This document shows positions 18,401-29,611 of a stretch of DNA of 64,000 nt, in pieces (the stretch's first letter is position 1; each line of letters starts with the position of its first letter). This stretch comes from Linyphia triangularis (Eukaryota; Arthropoda; Arachnida; Araneae; Linyphiidae), in assembly GCA_963978545.1 (NCBI GenBank), contig OZ021732.1:48184059-48248058 (forward strand). The letters are read 5' to 3'. Under the pieces are notes generated by a model. The model made no database searches, was not told the DNA's origin, and was given only the letters and a program-made list of their open reading frames with translations. Position numbers and translations under genes: made by a program.

Positions 18401-18673
18401 GAATGTCGAAGGAAATTTTTTGATTATATTCTGAAGGTACGTTAACAACCACCGCTTCAATTGCTTGGAACTTAAATGTGTCAAGGGAGCTTGTTAAAGC
18501 ACTTGTCTAGTAAACAGGCGATCACGAGTTAGAATATCGTCGGTAAAAGAATGTCGAACAAGAATATTTGCTTATATTTTTAATGTATTTCAAAATTGAT
18601 GTAATTAATCTCTTTTGACCAATACGCATTGAATTTTAATAAGTATACTCGATTGGTAGCGGAAAGTTAACAC

Positions 18674-18747
18674 GGCACCGTGGCTTAGTTGGTTAAAGCA
18701 CCTGTCTTGTAAACAGGAGATCACGAGTTCGAATCTCGTCGGTGCCT
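18674..18747 (+). tRNA. tRNA-Thr (TGT), class TGT-a
   Basis: Anticodon at 18708-18710; intact. Confidence 0.92.

Positions 18748-18831
18748 GAATTTCGAAGGAAATTTTTTGATTATATTCTAAATCTATGTTAACAACTACA
18801 GCTCCCTATATTGGATAATAAATATTTCAAA

Positions 18832-18905
18832 GGAGTCGTGGCTTAGCTGGTTAAAGCGCCTGTCTCGTAAACAGGAGATCACCTGTTCGAATCTCGTTGG
18901 TGCCT
18832..18905 (+). tRNA. tRNA-Thr (CGT), class CGT-a
   Basis: Anticodon at 18866-18868; CGTTGG junction. Confidence 0.58.

Positions 18906-19130
18906 GAATGTTGAAAGCAGAATTTTGCTGAAATTCTAAATGTATGCCTAAATAAATTTACTTAAATAAATCTCCTCTTAACTCTACTTTTTAATTATAC
19001 ATACAGCTCCAATTGATTGGCAACTAAAAGTCATCAACTCACCATGACTTAGCCGGTTTTAGTGCCTGTCCAGTAAACAGGTGAGGACTATTTTGAATAT
19101 CTTCGAATCTGAATGTAATTATTATACTAC

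Positions 19131-19168
19131 TAATAATAAATAAAGAATAAAGAATAAAGAATAATAAG
19131..19168. repeat. Expanded AATAAAG-type microsatellite in AGT leader
   Basis: The usual CTACTAATAAGAATAATAAG is lengthened by 22 bases through 7-base AATAAAG-like steps. Equivalent +22 alleles are at about 42927-42964, 44500-44537, 47069-47106, 50666-50703 and 59336-59373. It pushes the start of the unit away from the AGT gene but leaves the -30 TATA region intact. Confidence 0.85.

Positions 19169-19198
19169 TATAATCGATTGGTAACGGGAAGTTTCCAT

Positions 19199-19272
19199 GG
19201 CGCCGTGGCTTAGTTGGTCAAAGCGCCTGTCTAGTAAACAGGAGATCACGAGTTCGAATCTCGTCGGTGCCT
19199..19272 (+). tRNA. tRNA-Thr (AGT), class AGT-a
   Basis: Anticodon at 19233-19235; intact body after the +22 microsatellite. 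Confidence 0.92.

Positions 19273-19356
19273 GAATTTCGAATTAAATTTTTTGATTATA
19301 TTCTAAATCCATGTTAACAACCACAGCTCCCTATATTGGAAAATAAATATTTCAAA

Positions 19357-19430
19357 GGAGTCGTGGCTTAGCTGGTTAAAGCGCCTGTCTCGTGAACAGG
19401 AGATCACCTGTTCAAATCTCGTCGGTGCCT
19357..19430 (+). tRNA. tRNA-Thr (CGT), class CGT-d
   Basis: Anticodon at 19391-19393. Defines CGT-d: loop CTCGTGA has G at position 37, the base that carries t6A in threonine tRNAs. Confidence 0.5.

Positions 19431-19701
19431 GAATGTTGAAAGCAAAATTTTGCTGAAATTCTGAATGTATGCCTAAATAAATTTACTAAAATAAATCTCC
19501 TCTTAACTCTACTTTTCAATTATACATACAGCTCCAATTGATTGGCAACTAAAAGTCATCAACTCACCATGGCTTAGCCGGTTTTAGTGCCTGTCTAGTA
19601 AACAGGTGAGGACTATTTTGAATATCTTTGAATCTGAATGTAATTATTATACTACTAATAAGAATAATAAGTATAATCGATTGGTAACGGGAAGTTCCCA
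19701 T

Positions 19702-19775
19702 GGCGCCGTGGCTTAGTTGGTCAAATCGCCTGTCTAGTAAACAGGAGGTCACGAGTTCGAATCTCGTCGGTGCCT
19702..19775 (+). tRNA. tRNA-Thr (AGT), class AGT-a
   Basis: Anticodon at 19736-19738; TCGCC before the anticodon stem and GGAGGTC in the variable loop. Confidence 0.85.

Positions 19776-20047
19776 GAATGTCGAAGGAAATTTTTTGATT
19801 ATATTCTGAAGGTCCGTTAACAACCACCGCTTCAATTGCTTGGAACTTAAATGTGTCAAGGGAGCTGGTTAAAGCACTTGTCTAGTAAACAGGCGATCAC
19901 GAGTTAGAATATCGTCGGTAAAAGAATGTCGAACAAGAATATTTGCTTACATTTTAAATGTATTTCAAAATTGATGTAATTTATCTCTTTTGACCAATAT
20001 GCATTGAATTTAATAAGTATACTCGATTGGTAGCGGAAAGTTAACAC

Positions 20048-20121
20048 GGCACCGTGGCTTAGTTAGTTAAAGCACCTGTCTTGTAAACAGGAGATTACGA
20101 GTTCGAATCTCGTCGGTGCCT
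20048..20121 (+). tRNA. tRNA-Thr (TGT), class TGT-a
   Basis: Anticodon at 20082-20084; D loop AGTTAG loses one of the two invariant Gs. Confidence 0.78.

Positions 20122-20205
20122 GAATTTCGAAGGAAATTTTTTTATTGTATTCTAAATCTATGTCAACAACCACAACTCCCTATATTGGAAAATAAATATT
20201 TCAAA

Positions 20206-20279
20206 GGTGTCTTGGCTTAGCTGGTTAAAGCGCCTGTCTCGTAAACAGGAGATCACCTGTTCAAATCTCGTCAGTGCCT
20206..20279 (+). tRNA. tRNA-Thr (CGT), class CGT-e
   Basis: Anticodon at 20240-20242. Defines CGT-e: acceptor GGTGTCT/CAGTGCC has three wobble pairs and two mismatches. Confidence 0.48.

Positions 20280-20550
20280 GAATGTTGAAAGCAAAATTTT
20301 GCTGAAATTCTGAATGTATGCCTAAATAAATTTACTAAAATAAATCTCCTCTTAACTCTACTTTTTAAATATACATACAGCTCCAATTGATTGGCAACTA
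20401 AAAGTCATCAACTCACCATGGCTTAGCCGGTTTTAGTGCCTGTCTAGTAAACAGGTGAGAACTATTTTGAATATCTTCGAATCTGAATGTAATTATTATA
20501 CTACTAATAAGAATAATAAGTATAATCAATTGGTAACGGGAAGTTCCCAT

Positions 20551-20624
20551 GGCGCCGTGGCTAAGTTGGTTAAAGCGCCTGTCTAGTAAACAGGTGATCA
20601 CGAGTTCGAATCTCGTCGGTGCCT
20551..20624 (+). tRNA. tRNA-Thr (AGT), class AGT-d
   Basis: Anticodon at 20585-20587. Defines AGT-d: D stem GCTA/AAGC has one A-A mismatch, and the variable loop starts TGATC. Confidence 0.82.

Positions 20625-20708
20625 GAATTTCGAATTAAATTTTTTGATTATATTCTAAATCTATGTTAACAACCACAGCTCCCTATATTGGTAAATAAAT
20701 ATTTCAAA

Positions 20709-20782
20709 GGAGTCGTGGCTTAGTTGGTTAAAGCACCTGTCTTGTAAACATGCGATCACGAGTTAGAATATGGCCTGTAAAA
20709..20782 (+). 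pseudogene. TGT-c/psi3 hybrid pseudogene
   Basis: GGAGTCG acceptor and TGT anticodon arm ending ACATG, then the psi3 3' part. Built from a 503-bp unit plus the 357-bp jump, giving an 860-bp unit. Confidence 0.84.

Positions 20783-20907
20783 GAATGTCGAACAAGAATA
20801 TTTGCTTACATTTTAAATGTATTTTAAAATTGATGTAATTAATCTCTTTTGACCAATATGCATTGAATTTTAATAAGTATACTCGATTGGTAGCGGAAAG
20901 TTCCCAT

Positions 20908-20981
20908 GGCACCGTGGTTAAGTTGGTTAAAGGACCTGTCTTGTAAACAGGAGATCACGAGTTCGAATCTCGTCGGTGCCT
20908..20981 (+). tRNA. tRNA-Thr (TGT), class TGT-b
   Basis: Anticodon at 20942-20944. Confidence 0.72.

Positions 20982-21065
20982 GTATTTCGAAGGAAATTTT
21001 TTGATTATATTCTAAATCTATGTTAACAACCACAGCTCCCTCTATTGGAAAATAAATATTTCAAA

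Positions 21066-21139
21066 GGAGTCGTGGCTTAGTTGGTTAAAGCACCTGTCTT
21101 GTAAACAGGAGATCACCTGTTCGAATCTCGTTGGTGCCT
21066..21139 (+). tRNA. tRNA-Thr (TGT), TGT-c/CGT recombinant
   Basis: Anticodon TGT at 21100-21102. 5' part is TGT-c, but the T arm reverts to the CGT form (ACCTG), marking a breakpoint between anticodon and T arms. Confidence 0.58.

Positions 21140-21410
21140 GAATGTTGAAAGCAGAATTTTGCTGAAATTCTAAATGTATGCCTAAATAAATTTACTTAAA
21201 TAAATCTCCTCTTAACTCTACTTTTTAATTATACATACAGCTCCAATTGATTGGCAACTAAAAGTCATCAACTCACCATGGCTTAGCCGGTTTTAGTGCC
21301 TGTCTAGTAAACAGGTGAGAACTATTTTGAATATCTTCGAATCTGAATGTAATTATTATACTACTAATAAGAATAATAAGTATAATCTATTGGTAACGGG
21401 AAGTTCCCAT

Positions 21411-21484
21411 TTCGCCGTGGCTTAGTTGGTTAAAGCGCCTGTCTAGTAAACAGGAGATCACGAGTTCGAATCTCGTCGGTGCCT
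21411..21484 (+). tRNA. tRNA-Thr (AGT), class AGT-c
   Basis: Anticodon at 21445-21447. Confidence 0.55.

Positions 21485-21568
21485 GAATTTCGAATTAAAT
21501 TTTTTGATTATATTCTAAATCTATGTTAACAACCACAGCTCCCTATATTGGAAAATAAATATTTCAAA

Positions 21569-21642
21569 GGAGTCGTGGCTTAGCTGGTTAAAGCGCCTGT
21601 CTCGTAAGCAGGAGATCACCTGTTCGAATCTCGTTGGTGCCT
21569..21642 (+). tRNA. tRNA-Thr (CGT), class CGT-a
   Basis: Anticodon at 21603-21605; stem CCTGT/GCAGG has a G-T pair. Confidence 0.58.

Positions 21643-21867
21643 GAATGTTGAAAGCAGAATTTTGCTGAAATTCTAAATGTATGCCTAAATAAATTTACTT
21701 AAATAAATCTCCTCTTAACTCTACTTTTTAATTATACATACAGCTCCAATTGATTGGCAACTAAAAGTCATCAACTCACCATGACTTAGCCGGTTTTAGT
21801 GCCTGTCTAGTAAACAGGTGAGGACTATTTTGAATATCTTCGAATCTGAATGTAATTATTATACTAC

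Positions 21868-21898
21868 TAATAATAAATAAAGAATAAAGAATAATAAG
21868..21898. repeat. Expanded AATAAAG microsatellite, +15 allele
   Basis: One 7-base step shorter than the +22 allele. Same allele at about 25638-25668, 33320-33350 and 37447-37477, always in a 360-bp unit that holds only an AGT gene. Confidence 0.85.

Positions 21899-21928
21899 TA
21901 TAATCGATTGGTAACGGGAAGTTCCCAT

Positions 21929-22002
21929 GGCGCCGTGGCTTAGTTGGTCAAAGCGCCTGTCTAGTAAACAGGAGATCACGAGTTCGAATCTTGTCAGTGC
22001 CT
21929..22002 (+). tRNA. tRNA-Thr (AGT), sole gene of 360-bp unit
   Basis: Anticodon at 21963-21965. AGT body but 3' end TTGTCAGTGCCT and downstream flank are those of the CGT slot, so it is an AGT/CGT recombinant. 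Confidence 0.8.

Positions 22003-22273
22003 GAATGTTGAAAGCAAAATTTTGCTGAAATTCTGAATGTATGCCTAAATAAATTTACTAAAATAAATCTCCTCTTAACTCTACTTTTTAATTATACATA
22101 CAGCTCCAATTGATTGGCAACTAAAAGTCATCAACTCACCATGGCTTAGCCGGTTTTAGTGCCTGTCTAGTAAACAGGTGAGGACTATTTTGAATATCTT
22201 CGAATCTGAATGTAATTATTATACTACTAATAAGAATAATAAGTATAATCGATTGGTAACGGGAAGTTCCCAT

Positions 22274-22347
22274 GGCGCCGTGGCCTAGTTGTTCAAAGCG
22301 CCTGTCTAGTAAACAGAAGATCACGAGTTCGAATCTCGTCGGTGCCT
22274..22347 (+). tRNA. tRNA-Thr (AGT), class AGT-b
   Basis: Anticodon at 22308-22310. Confidence 0.55.

Positions 22348-22620
22348 GAATGTCGAAGGAAATTTTTTGATTATATTCTGAAGGTACGTTAACAACCACC
22401 GCTTCAATTGCTTGGAACTTAAATGTGTCAAGGGAGCTTGTTAAAGCACTTGTCTAGTAAACAGGCGATCACGAGTTAGAATATCGTCGGTAAAAGAATG
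22501 TCGAACAAGAATATTTGCTTATATTTTAAATGTATTTCAAAATTGATGTAATTAATCTCTTTTGACCAATATGCATTGAATTTTAATAAGTATACTCGAT
22601 TGGTAGCGGAAAGTTAACAC

Positions 22621-22694
22621 GGCACCGTGGCTTAGTTGGTTAAAGCACCTGTCTTGTAAACAGGAGATCACGAGTTCGAATCTCGTCGGTGCCT
22621..22694 (+). tRNA. tRNA-Thr (TGT), class TGT-a
   Basis: Anticodon at 22655-22657. Confidence 0.92.

Positions 22695-22778
22695 GAATTT
22701 CGAAGGAAATTTTTTGATTATATTCTAAATCTATGTTAACAACTACAGCTCCCTATATTGGAAAATAAATATTTCAAA

Positions 22779-22852
22779 GGAGTCGTGGCTTAGCTGGTTA
22801 AAGCGCCTGTCTCGTAAACAGGAGATCACGAGTTAGAATATGGCCTGTAAAA
22779..22852 (+). pseudogene. CGT/psi3 hybrid pseudogene
   Basis: Same junction as 16271, in the 1207-bp unit at 22136. Confidence 0.84.

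Positions 22853-22977
22853 GAATGTCGAACAAGAATATTTGCTTACATTTTAAATGTATTTTAAAAT
22901 TGATGTAATTAATCTCTTTTGACCAATATGCATTGAATTTTAATAAGTATACTCGATTGGTAGCGGAAAGTTCCCAT

Positions 22978-23051
22978 GGCACCGTGGTTAAGTTGGTTAA
23001 AGGACCTGTCTTGTAAACAGGAGATCACGAGTTCGAATCTCGTCGGTGCCT
22978..23051 (+). tRNA. tRNA-Thr (TGT), class TGT-b
   Basis: Anticodon at 23012-23014. Confidence 0.72.

Positions 23052-23135
23052 GAATTTCGAAGGAAATTTTTTGATTATATTCTAAATCTATGTTAACAAC
23101 CACAGCTCCCTATATTGGAAAAAAAATATTTCAAA

Positions 23136-23209
23136 GGAGTCGTGGCTTAGTTGGTTAAAGCACCTGTCTTGTAAACAGGAGATCACGAGTTCGAATCTCG
23201 TCAGTGCCT
23136..23209 (+). tRNA. tRNA-Thr (TGT), class TGT-c (in CGT slot)
   Basis: Anticodon at 23170-23172. 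Confidence 0.65.

Positions 23210-23480
23210 GAATGTTGAAAGCAAAATTTTGCTGAAATTCTGAATGTATGCCTAAATAAATTTACTAAAATAAATCTCCTCTTAACTCTACTTTTTAATT
23301 ATACATACAGCTCCAATTGATTGGCAACTAAAAGTCATCAACTCACCATGGCTTAGCCGGTTTTAGTGCCTGTCTAGTAAACAGGTGAGAACTATTTTGA
23401 ATATCTTCGAATCTGAATGTAATTATTATACTACTAATAAGAATAATAAGTATAATCGATTGGTAACGGGAAGTTCCCAT

Positions 23481-23554
23481 TTCGCCGTGGCTTAGTTGGT
23501 TAAAGCGCCTGTCTAGTAAACAGGAGATCACGAGTTCGAATCTCGTCGGTGCCT
23481..23554 (+). tRNA. tRNA-Thr (AGT), class AGT-c
   Basis: Anticodon at 23515-23517. Confidence 0.55.

Positions 23555-23638
23555 GAATTTCGAATTAAATTTTTTGATTATATTCTAAATCTATGTTAAC
23601 AACCACAGCTCCCTATATTGGAAAATAAATATTTCAAA

Positions 23639-23712
23639 GGAGTCGTGGCTTAGCTGGTTAAAGCGCCTGTCTCGTAAGCAGGAGATCACCTGTTCGAATC
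23701 TCGTCGGTGCCT
23639..23712 (+). tRNA. tRNA-Thr (CGT), class CGT-a
   Basis: Anticodon at 23673-23675; GCAGG stem. Confidence 0.58.

Positions 23713-23983
23713 GAATGTTGAAAGCAAAATTTTGCTGAAATTCTGAATGTGTGCCTAAATAAATTTACTAAAATAAATCTCCTCTTAACTCTACTTTTTA
23801 ATTATACATACAGCTCCAATTGATTGGCAACTAAAAGTCATCAACTCACCATGGCTTAGCCGGTTTTAGTGCCTGTCTAGTAAACAGGTGAGGACTATTT
23901 TGAATATTTTTGAATCTGAATGTAATTATTATACTACTAATAAGAATAATAAGTATAATCGATTGGTAACGGGAAGTTCCCAT

Positions 23984-24057
23984 GGCGCCGTGGCTTAGTT
24001 GGTCAAAGCGCCTGTCTAGTAAACAGGAGATCACGAGTTCGAATCTCGTCGGTGCCT
23984..24057 (+). tRNA. tRNA-Thr (AGT), class AGT-a
   Basis: Anticodon at 24018-24020; intact. Confidence 0.92.

Positions 24058-24330
24058 GAATGTCGAAGGAAATTTTTTGATTATATTCTGAAGGTCCGTT
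24101 AACAACCACCGCTTCAATTGCTTGGAACTTAAATGTGTCAAGGGAGCTGGTTAAAGCACTTGTCTAGTAAACAGGCGATCACGAGTTAGAATATCGTCGG
24201 TAAAAGAATGTCGAACAAGAATATTTGCTTACATTTTAAATGTATTTCAAAATTGATGTAATTTATCTCTTTTGACCAATATGCATTGAATTTTAATAAG
24301 TATACTCGATTGGTAGCGGAAAGTTAACAC

Positions 24331-24404
24331 GGCACCGTGGCTTAGTTGGTTAAAGCACCTGTCTTGTAAACAGGAGATCACGAGTTCGAATCTCGTCGGT
24401 GCCT
24331..24404 (+). tRNA. tRNA-Thr (TGT), class TGT-a
   Basis: Anticodon at 24365-24367; intact. Confidence 0.92.

Positions 24405-24488
24405 GAATTTCGAAGGAAATTTTTTGATTATATTCTAAATCTATGTTAACAACTACAGCTCCCTATATTGGAAAATAAATATTTCAAA

Positions 24489-24562
24489 GGAGTCGTGGCT
24501 TAGCTGGTTAAAGCGCCTGTCTCGTAAACAGGAGATCACCTGTTCGAATCTCGTTGGTGCCT
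24489..24562 (+). tRNA. tRNA-Thr (CGT), class CGT-a
   Basis: Anticodon at 24523-24525; CGTTGG junction. Confidence 0.58.

Positions 24563-24833
24563 GAATGTTGAAAGCAGAATTTTGCTGAAATTCTAAATGT
24601 ATGCCTAAATAAATTTACTAAAATAAATCTCCTCTTAACTCTACTTTTTAATTATACATACAGCTCCAATTGATTGGCAACTAAAAGTCATCAACTCACC
24701 ATGGCTTAGCCGGTTTTAGTGCCTGTCTAGTAAACAGGTGAGGACTATTTTGAATATCTTCGAATCTGAATGTAATTATTATACTACTAATAAGAATAAT
24801 AAGTATAATCGATTGGTAACGGGAAGTTCCCAT

Positions 24834-24907
24834 GGCGCCGTGGCCTAGTTGTTCAAAGCGCCTGTCTAGTAAACAGAAGATCACGAGTTCGAATCTCGTC
24901 GGTGCCT
24834..24907 (+). tRNA. tRNA-Thr (AGT), class AGT-b
   Basis: Anticodon at 24868-24870. Confidence 0.55.

Positions 24908-25180
24908 GAATGTCGAAGGAAATTTTTTGATTATATTCTGAAGGTACGTTAACAACCACCGCTTCAATTGCTTGGAACTTAAATGGGTCAAGGGAGCTTG
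25001 TTAAAGCACTTGTCTAGTAAACAGGCGATCACGAGTTAGAATATCGTCGGTAAAAGAATGTCGAACAAGAATATTTGCTTATATTTTAAATGTATTTCAA
25101 AATTGATGTAATTAATCTCTTTTGACCAATATGCATTGAATTTTAATAATTATACTCGATTGGTAGCGGAAAGTTAACAC

Positions 25181-25254
25181 GGCACCGTGGCTTAGTTGGT
25201 TAAAGCACCTGTCTTGTAAACAGGAGATCACGAGTTCGAATCTCGTCGGTGCCT
25181..25254 (+). tRNA. tRNA-Thr (TGT), class TGT-a
   Basis: Anticodon at 25215-25217; upstream reads AATAATTATACT. Confidence 0.92.

Positions 25255-25338
25255 GAATTTCGAAGGAAATTTTTTGATTATATTCTAAATCTATGTTAAC
25301 AACTACAGCTCCCTATATTGGAAAATAAATATTTCAAA

Positions 25339-25412
25339 CGAGTCGTGGCTTAGCTGGTTAAAGCGCCTGTCTCGTAAACAGGAGATCACCTGTTCGAATC
25401 TCGTTGGTGCCT
25339..25412 (+). tRNA. tRNA-Thr (CGT), class CGT-a
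   Basis: Anticodon at 25373-25375; first base C (CGAGTCG), losing the first acceptor pair. Confidence 0.5.

Positions 25413-25698
25413 GAATGTTGAAAGCAGAATTTTGCTGAAATTCTAAATGTATGCCTAAATAAATTTACTTAAATAAATCTCCTCTTAACTCTACTTTTTA
25501 ATTATACATACAGCTCCAATTGATTGGCAACTAAAAGTCATCAACTCACCATGACTTAGCCGGTTTTAGTGCCTGTCTAGTAAACAGGTGAGGACTATTT
25601 TGAATATCTTCGAATCTGAATGTAATTATTATACTACTAATAATAAATAAAGAATAAAGAATAATAAGTATAATCGATTGGTAACGGGAAGTTCCCAT

Positions 25699-25772
25699 GG
25701 CGCCGTGGCTTAGTTGGTCAAAGCGCCTGTCTAGTAAACAGGAGATCACGAGTTCGAATCTCGTCAGTGCCT
25699..25772 (+). tRNA. tRNA-Thr (AGT), sole gene of 360-bp unit
   Basis: Anticodon at 25733-25735; 3' acceptor CAGTGCC from the CGT slot gives one C-A mismatch. 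Confidence 0.82.

Positions 25773-26043
25773 GAATGTTGAAAGCAAAATTTTGCTGAAA
25801 TTCTGAATGTATGCCTAAATAAATTTACTAAAATAAATCTCCTCTTAACTCTACTTTTTAATTATACATACAGCTCCAATTGATTGGCAACTAAAAGTCA
25901 TCAACTCACCATGGCTTAGCCGGTTTTAGTGCCTGTCTAGTAAACAGGTGAGGACTATTTTGAATATCTTCGAATCTGAATGTAATTATTATACTACTAA
26001 TAAGAATAATAAGTATAATCGATTGGTAACGGGAAGTTCCCAT

Positions 26044-26117
26044 GGCGCCGTGGCCTAGTTGTTCAAAGCGCCTGTCTAGTAAACAGAAGATCACGAGTTC
26101 GAATCTCGTCGGTGCCT
26044..26117 (+). tRNA. tRNA-Thr (AGT), class AGT-b
   Basis: Anticodon at 26078-26080. Confidence 0.55.

Positions 26118-26390
26118 GAATGTCGAAGGAAATTTTTTGATTATATTCTGAAGGTACGTTAACAACCACCGCTTCAATTGCTTGGAACTTAAATGTGTCA
26201 AGGGAGCTTGTTAAAGCACTTGTCTAGTAAACAGGCGATCACGAGTTAGAATATCGTCGGTAAAAGAATGTCGAACAAGAATATTTGCTTATATTTTAAA
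26301 TGTATTTCAAAATTGATGTAATTAATCTCTTTTGACCAATATGCATTGAATTTTAATAAGTATACTCGATTGGTAGCGGAAAGTTAACAC

Positions 26391-26464
26391 GGCACCGTGG
26401 CTTAGTTGGTTAAAGCACCTGTCTTGTAAACAGGAGATCACGAGTTCGAATCTCGTCGGTGCCT
26391..26464 (+). tRNA. tRNA-Thr (TGT), class TGT-a
   Basis: Anticodon at 26425-26427. Confidence 0.92.

Positions 26465-26548
26465 GAATTTCGAAGGAAATTTTTTGATTATATTATAAAT
26501 CTATGTTAACAACTACAGCTCCCTATATTGGAAAATAAATATTTCAAA

Positions 26549-26622
26549 GGAGTCGTGGCTTAGCTGGTTAAAGCGCCTGTCTCGTAAACAGGAGATCACG
26601 AGTTAGAATATGGCCTGTAAAA
26549..26622 (+). pseudogene. CGT/psi3 hybrid pseudogene
   Basis: Same junction as 16271, in the unit at 25906. Confidence 0.84.

Positions 26623-26747
26623 GAATGTCGAACAAGAATATTTGCTTACATTTTAAATGTATTTTAAAATTGATGTAATTAATCTCTTTTGACCAATATG
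26701 CATTGAATTTTAATAAGTATACTCGATTGGTAGCGGAAAGTTCCCAT

Positions 26748-26821
26748 GGCACCGTGGTTAAGTTGGTTAAAGGACCTGTCTTGTAAACAGGAGATCACGA
26801 GTTCGAATCTCGTCGGTGCCT
26748..26821 (+). tRNA. tRNA-Thr (TGT), class TGT-b
   Basis: Anticodon at 26782-26784. Confidence 0.72.

Positions 26822-26905
26822 GAATTTCGAAGGAAATTTTTTGATTATATTCTAAATCTATGTTAACAACCACAGCTCCCTATATTGGAAAATAAATATT
26901 TCAAA

Positions 26906-26979
26906 GGAGTCGTGGCTTAGTTGGTTAAAGCACCTGTCTTGTAAACAGGAGATCACGAGTTCGAATCTCGTCAGTGCCT
26906..26979 (+). tRNA. tRNA-Thr (TGT), class TGT-c (in CGT slot)
   Basis: Anticodon at 26940-26942. Confidence 0.65.

Positions 26980-27250
26980 GAATGTTGAAAGCAAAATTTT
27001 GCTGAAATTCTGAATGTATGCCTAAATAAATTTACTAAAATAAATCTCCTCTTAACTCTACTTTTTAATTATACATACAGCTCCAATTGATTGGCAACTA
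27101 AAAGTCATCAACTCACCATGGCTTAGCCGGTTTTAGTGCCTGTCTAGTAAACAGGTGAGAACTATTTTGAATATCTTCGAATCTGAATGTAATTATTATA
27201 CTACTAATAAGAATAATAAGTATAATCGATTGGTAACGGGAAGTTCCCAT

Positions 27251-27324
27251 TTCGCCGTGGCTTAGTTGGTTAAAGCGCCTGTCTAGTAAACAGGAGATCA
27301 CGAGTTCGAATCTCGTCGGTGCCT
27251..27324 (+). tRNA. tRNA-Thr (AGT), class AGT-c
   Basis: Anticodon at 27285-27287. Confidence 0.55.

Positions 27325-27408
27325 GAATTTCGAATTAAATTTTTTGATTATATTCTAAACCTATGTTAACAACCACAGCTCCCTATATTGGAAAATAAAT
27401 ATTTCAAA

Positions 27409-27482
27409 GGAGTCGTGGCTTAGCTGGTTAAAGCGCCTGTCGCGTAAGCAGGAGATCACCTGTTCGAATCTCGTCGGTGCCT
27409..27482 (+). tRNA. tRNA-Thr (CGT), class CGT-c
   Basis: Anticodon at 27443-27445; T33 replaced by G. 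Confidence 0.45.

Positions 27483-27753
27483 GAATGTTGAAAGCAAAAT
27501 TTTGCTGAAATTCTGAATGTGTGCCTAAATAAATTTACTAAAATAAATCTCCTCTTAACTCTACTTTTTAATTATACATACAGCTCCAATTGATTGGCAA
27601 CTAAAAGTCATCAACTCACCATGGCTTAGCCGGTTTTAGTGCCTGTCTAGTAAACAGGTGAGGACTATTTTGAATATTTTTGAATCTGAATGTAATTATT
27701 ATACTACTAATAAGAATAATAAGTATAATCGATTGGTAACGGGAAGTTCCCAT

Positions 27754-27827
27754 GGCGCCGTGGCTTAGTTGGTCAAAGCGCCTGTCTAGTAAACAGGAGA
27801 TCACGAGTTCGAATCTCGTCGGTGCCT
27754..27827 (+). tRNA. tRNA-Thr (AGT), class AGT-a
   Basis: Anticodon at 27788-27790; intact. Confidence 0.92.

Positions 27828-28100
27828 GAATGTCGAAGGAAATTTTTTGATTATATTCTGAAGGTCCGTTAACAACCACCGCTTCAATTGCTTGGAACTT
27901 AAATGTGTCAAGGGAGCTGGTTAAAGCACTTGTCTAGTAAACAGGCGATCACGAGTTAGAATATCGTCGGTAAAAGAATGTCGAACAAGAATATTTGCTT
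28001 ACATTTTAAATGTATTTCAAAATTGATGTAATTTATCTCTTTTGACCAATATGCATTGAATTTTAATAAGTATACTCGATTGGTAGCGGAAAGTTAACAC

Positions 28101-28174
28101 GGCACCGTGGCCTAGTTGGTTAAAGCACCTGTCTTGTAAACAGGAGATTACGAGTTAGAATCTCGTCGGTGCCT
28101..28174 (+). tRNA. tRNA-Thr (TGT), class TGT-d, possible pseudogene
   Basis: Anticodon at 28135-28137. Confidence 0.48.

Positions 28175-28258
28175 GAATTTCGAATTAAATTTTTTGATTA
28201 TATTCTAAATCTATGTTAACAACCACAGCTCCCTATATTGGAAAATAAATATTTCAAA

Positions 28259-28332
28259 GGAGTCGTGGCTTAGCTGGTTAAAGCGCCTGTCTCGTAAACA
28301 GGAGATCACCTGTTCAAATCTTGTCGGTGCCT
28259..28332 (+). tRNA. tRNA-Thr (CGT), class CGT-a
   Basis: Anticodon at 28293-28295; CTTGT T stem. Confidence 0.52.

Positions 28333-28603
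28333 GAATGTTGAAAGCAAAATTTTGCTGAAATTCTGAATGTATGCCTAAATAAATTTACTAAAATAAATCT
28401 CCTCTTAACTCTACTTTTTAATTATACATACAGCTCCAATTGATTGGCAACTAAAAGTCATCAACTCACCATGGCTTAGCCGGTTTTAGTGCCTGTCTAG
28501 TAAACAGGTGAGGACTATTTTAAATATCTTCGAATCTGAATGTAATTATTATACTACTAATAAGAATAATAAGTATAATCGATTGGTAACGGGAAGTTCC
28601 CAT

Positions 28604-28677
28604 GGCGCCGTGGCCTAGTTGTTCAAAGCGCCTGTCTAGTAAACAGAAGATCACGAGTTCGAATCTCGTCGGTGCCT
28604..28677 (+). tRNA. tRNA-Thr (AGT), class AGT-b
   Basis: Anticodon at 28638-28640; unlike its relative at 18326 the anticodon loop is whole. Confidence 0.55.

Positions 28678-28950
28678 GAATGTCGAAGGAAATTTTTTGA
28701 TTATATTCTGAAGGTACGTTAACAACCACCGCTTCAATTGCTTGGAACTTAAATGTGTCAAGGGAGCTTGTTAAAGCACTTGTCTAGTAAACAGGCGATC
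28801 ACGAGTTAGAATATCGTCGGTAAAAGAATGTCGAACAAGAATATTTGCTTATATTTTTAATGTATTTCAAAATTGATGTAATTAATCTCTTTTGACCAAT
28901 ACGCATTGAATTTTAATAAGTATACTCGATTGGTAGCGGAAAGTTAACAC

Positions 28951-29024
28951 GGCACCGTGGCTTAGTTGGTTAAAGCACCTGTCTTGTAAACAGGAGATCA
29001 CGAGTTCGAATCTCGTCGGTGCCT
28951..29024 (+). tRNA. tRNA-Thr (TGT), class TGT-a
   Basis: Anticodon at 28985-28987. Confidence 0.92.

Positions 29025-29108
29025 GAATTTCGAAGGAAATTTTTTGTTTATATTCTAAATCTATGTTAACAACCACAGCTCCCTATATTGGAAAATAAAT
29101 ATTTCAAA

Positions 29109-29182
29109 GGAGTCGTGGCTTAGTTGGTTAAAGCACCTGTCTTGTAAACAGGAGATCACGAGTTCGAATCTCGTCAGTGCCT
29109..29182 (+). tRNA. tRNA-Thr (TGT), class TGT-c (in CGT slot)
   Basis: Anticodon at 29143-29145. 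Confidence 0.65.

Positions 29183-29453
29183 GAATGTTGAAAGCAAAAT
29201 TTTGCTGAAATTCTGAATGTATGCCTAAATAAATTAACTAAAATAAATCTCCTCTTAACTCTACTTTTTAATTATACATACAGCTCCAATTGATTGGCAA
29301 CTAAAAGTCATCAACTCACCATGGCTTAGCCGGTTTTAGTGCCTGTCTAGTAAACAGGTGAGAACTATTTTGAATATCTTCGAATCTGAATGTAATTATT
29401 ATACTACTAATAAGAATAATAAGTATAATCGATTGGTAACGGGAAGTTCCCAT

Positions 29454-29527
29454 TTCGCCGTGGCTTAGTTGGTTAAAGCGCCTGTCTAGTAAACAGGAGA
29501 TCACGAGTTCGAATCTCGTCGGTGCCT
29454..29527 (+). tRNA. tRNA-Thr (AGT), class AGT-c
   Basis: Anticodon at 29488-29490. Confidence 0.55.
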
Positions 29528-29611
29528 GAATTTCGAATTAAATTTTTTGATTATATTCTAAATCTATGTTAACAACCACAGCTCCCTATATTGGAAAATA
29601 AATATTTCAAA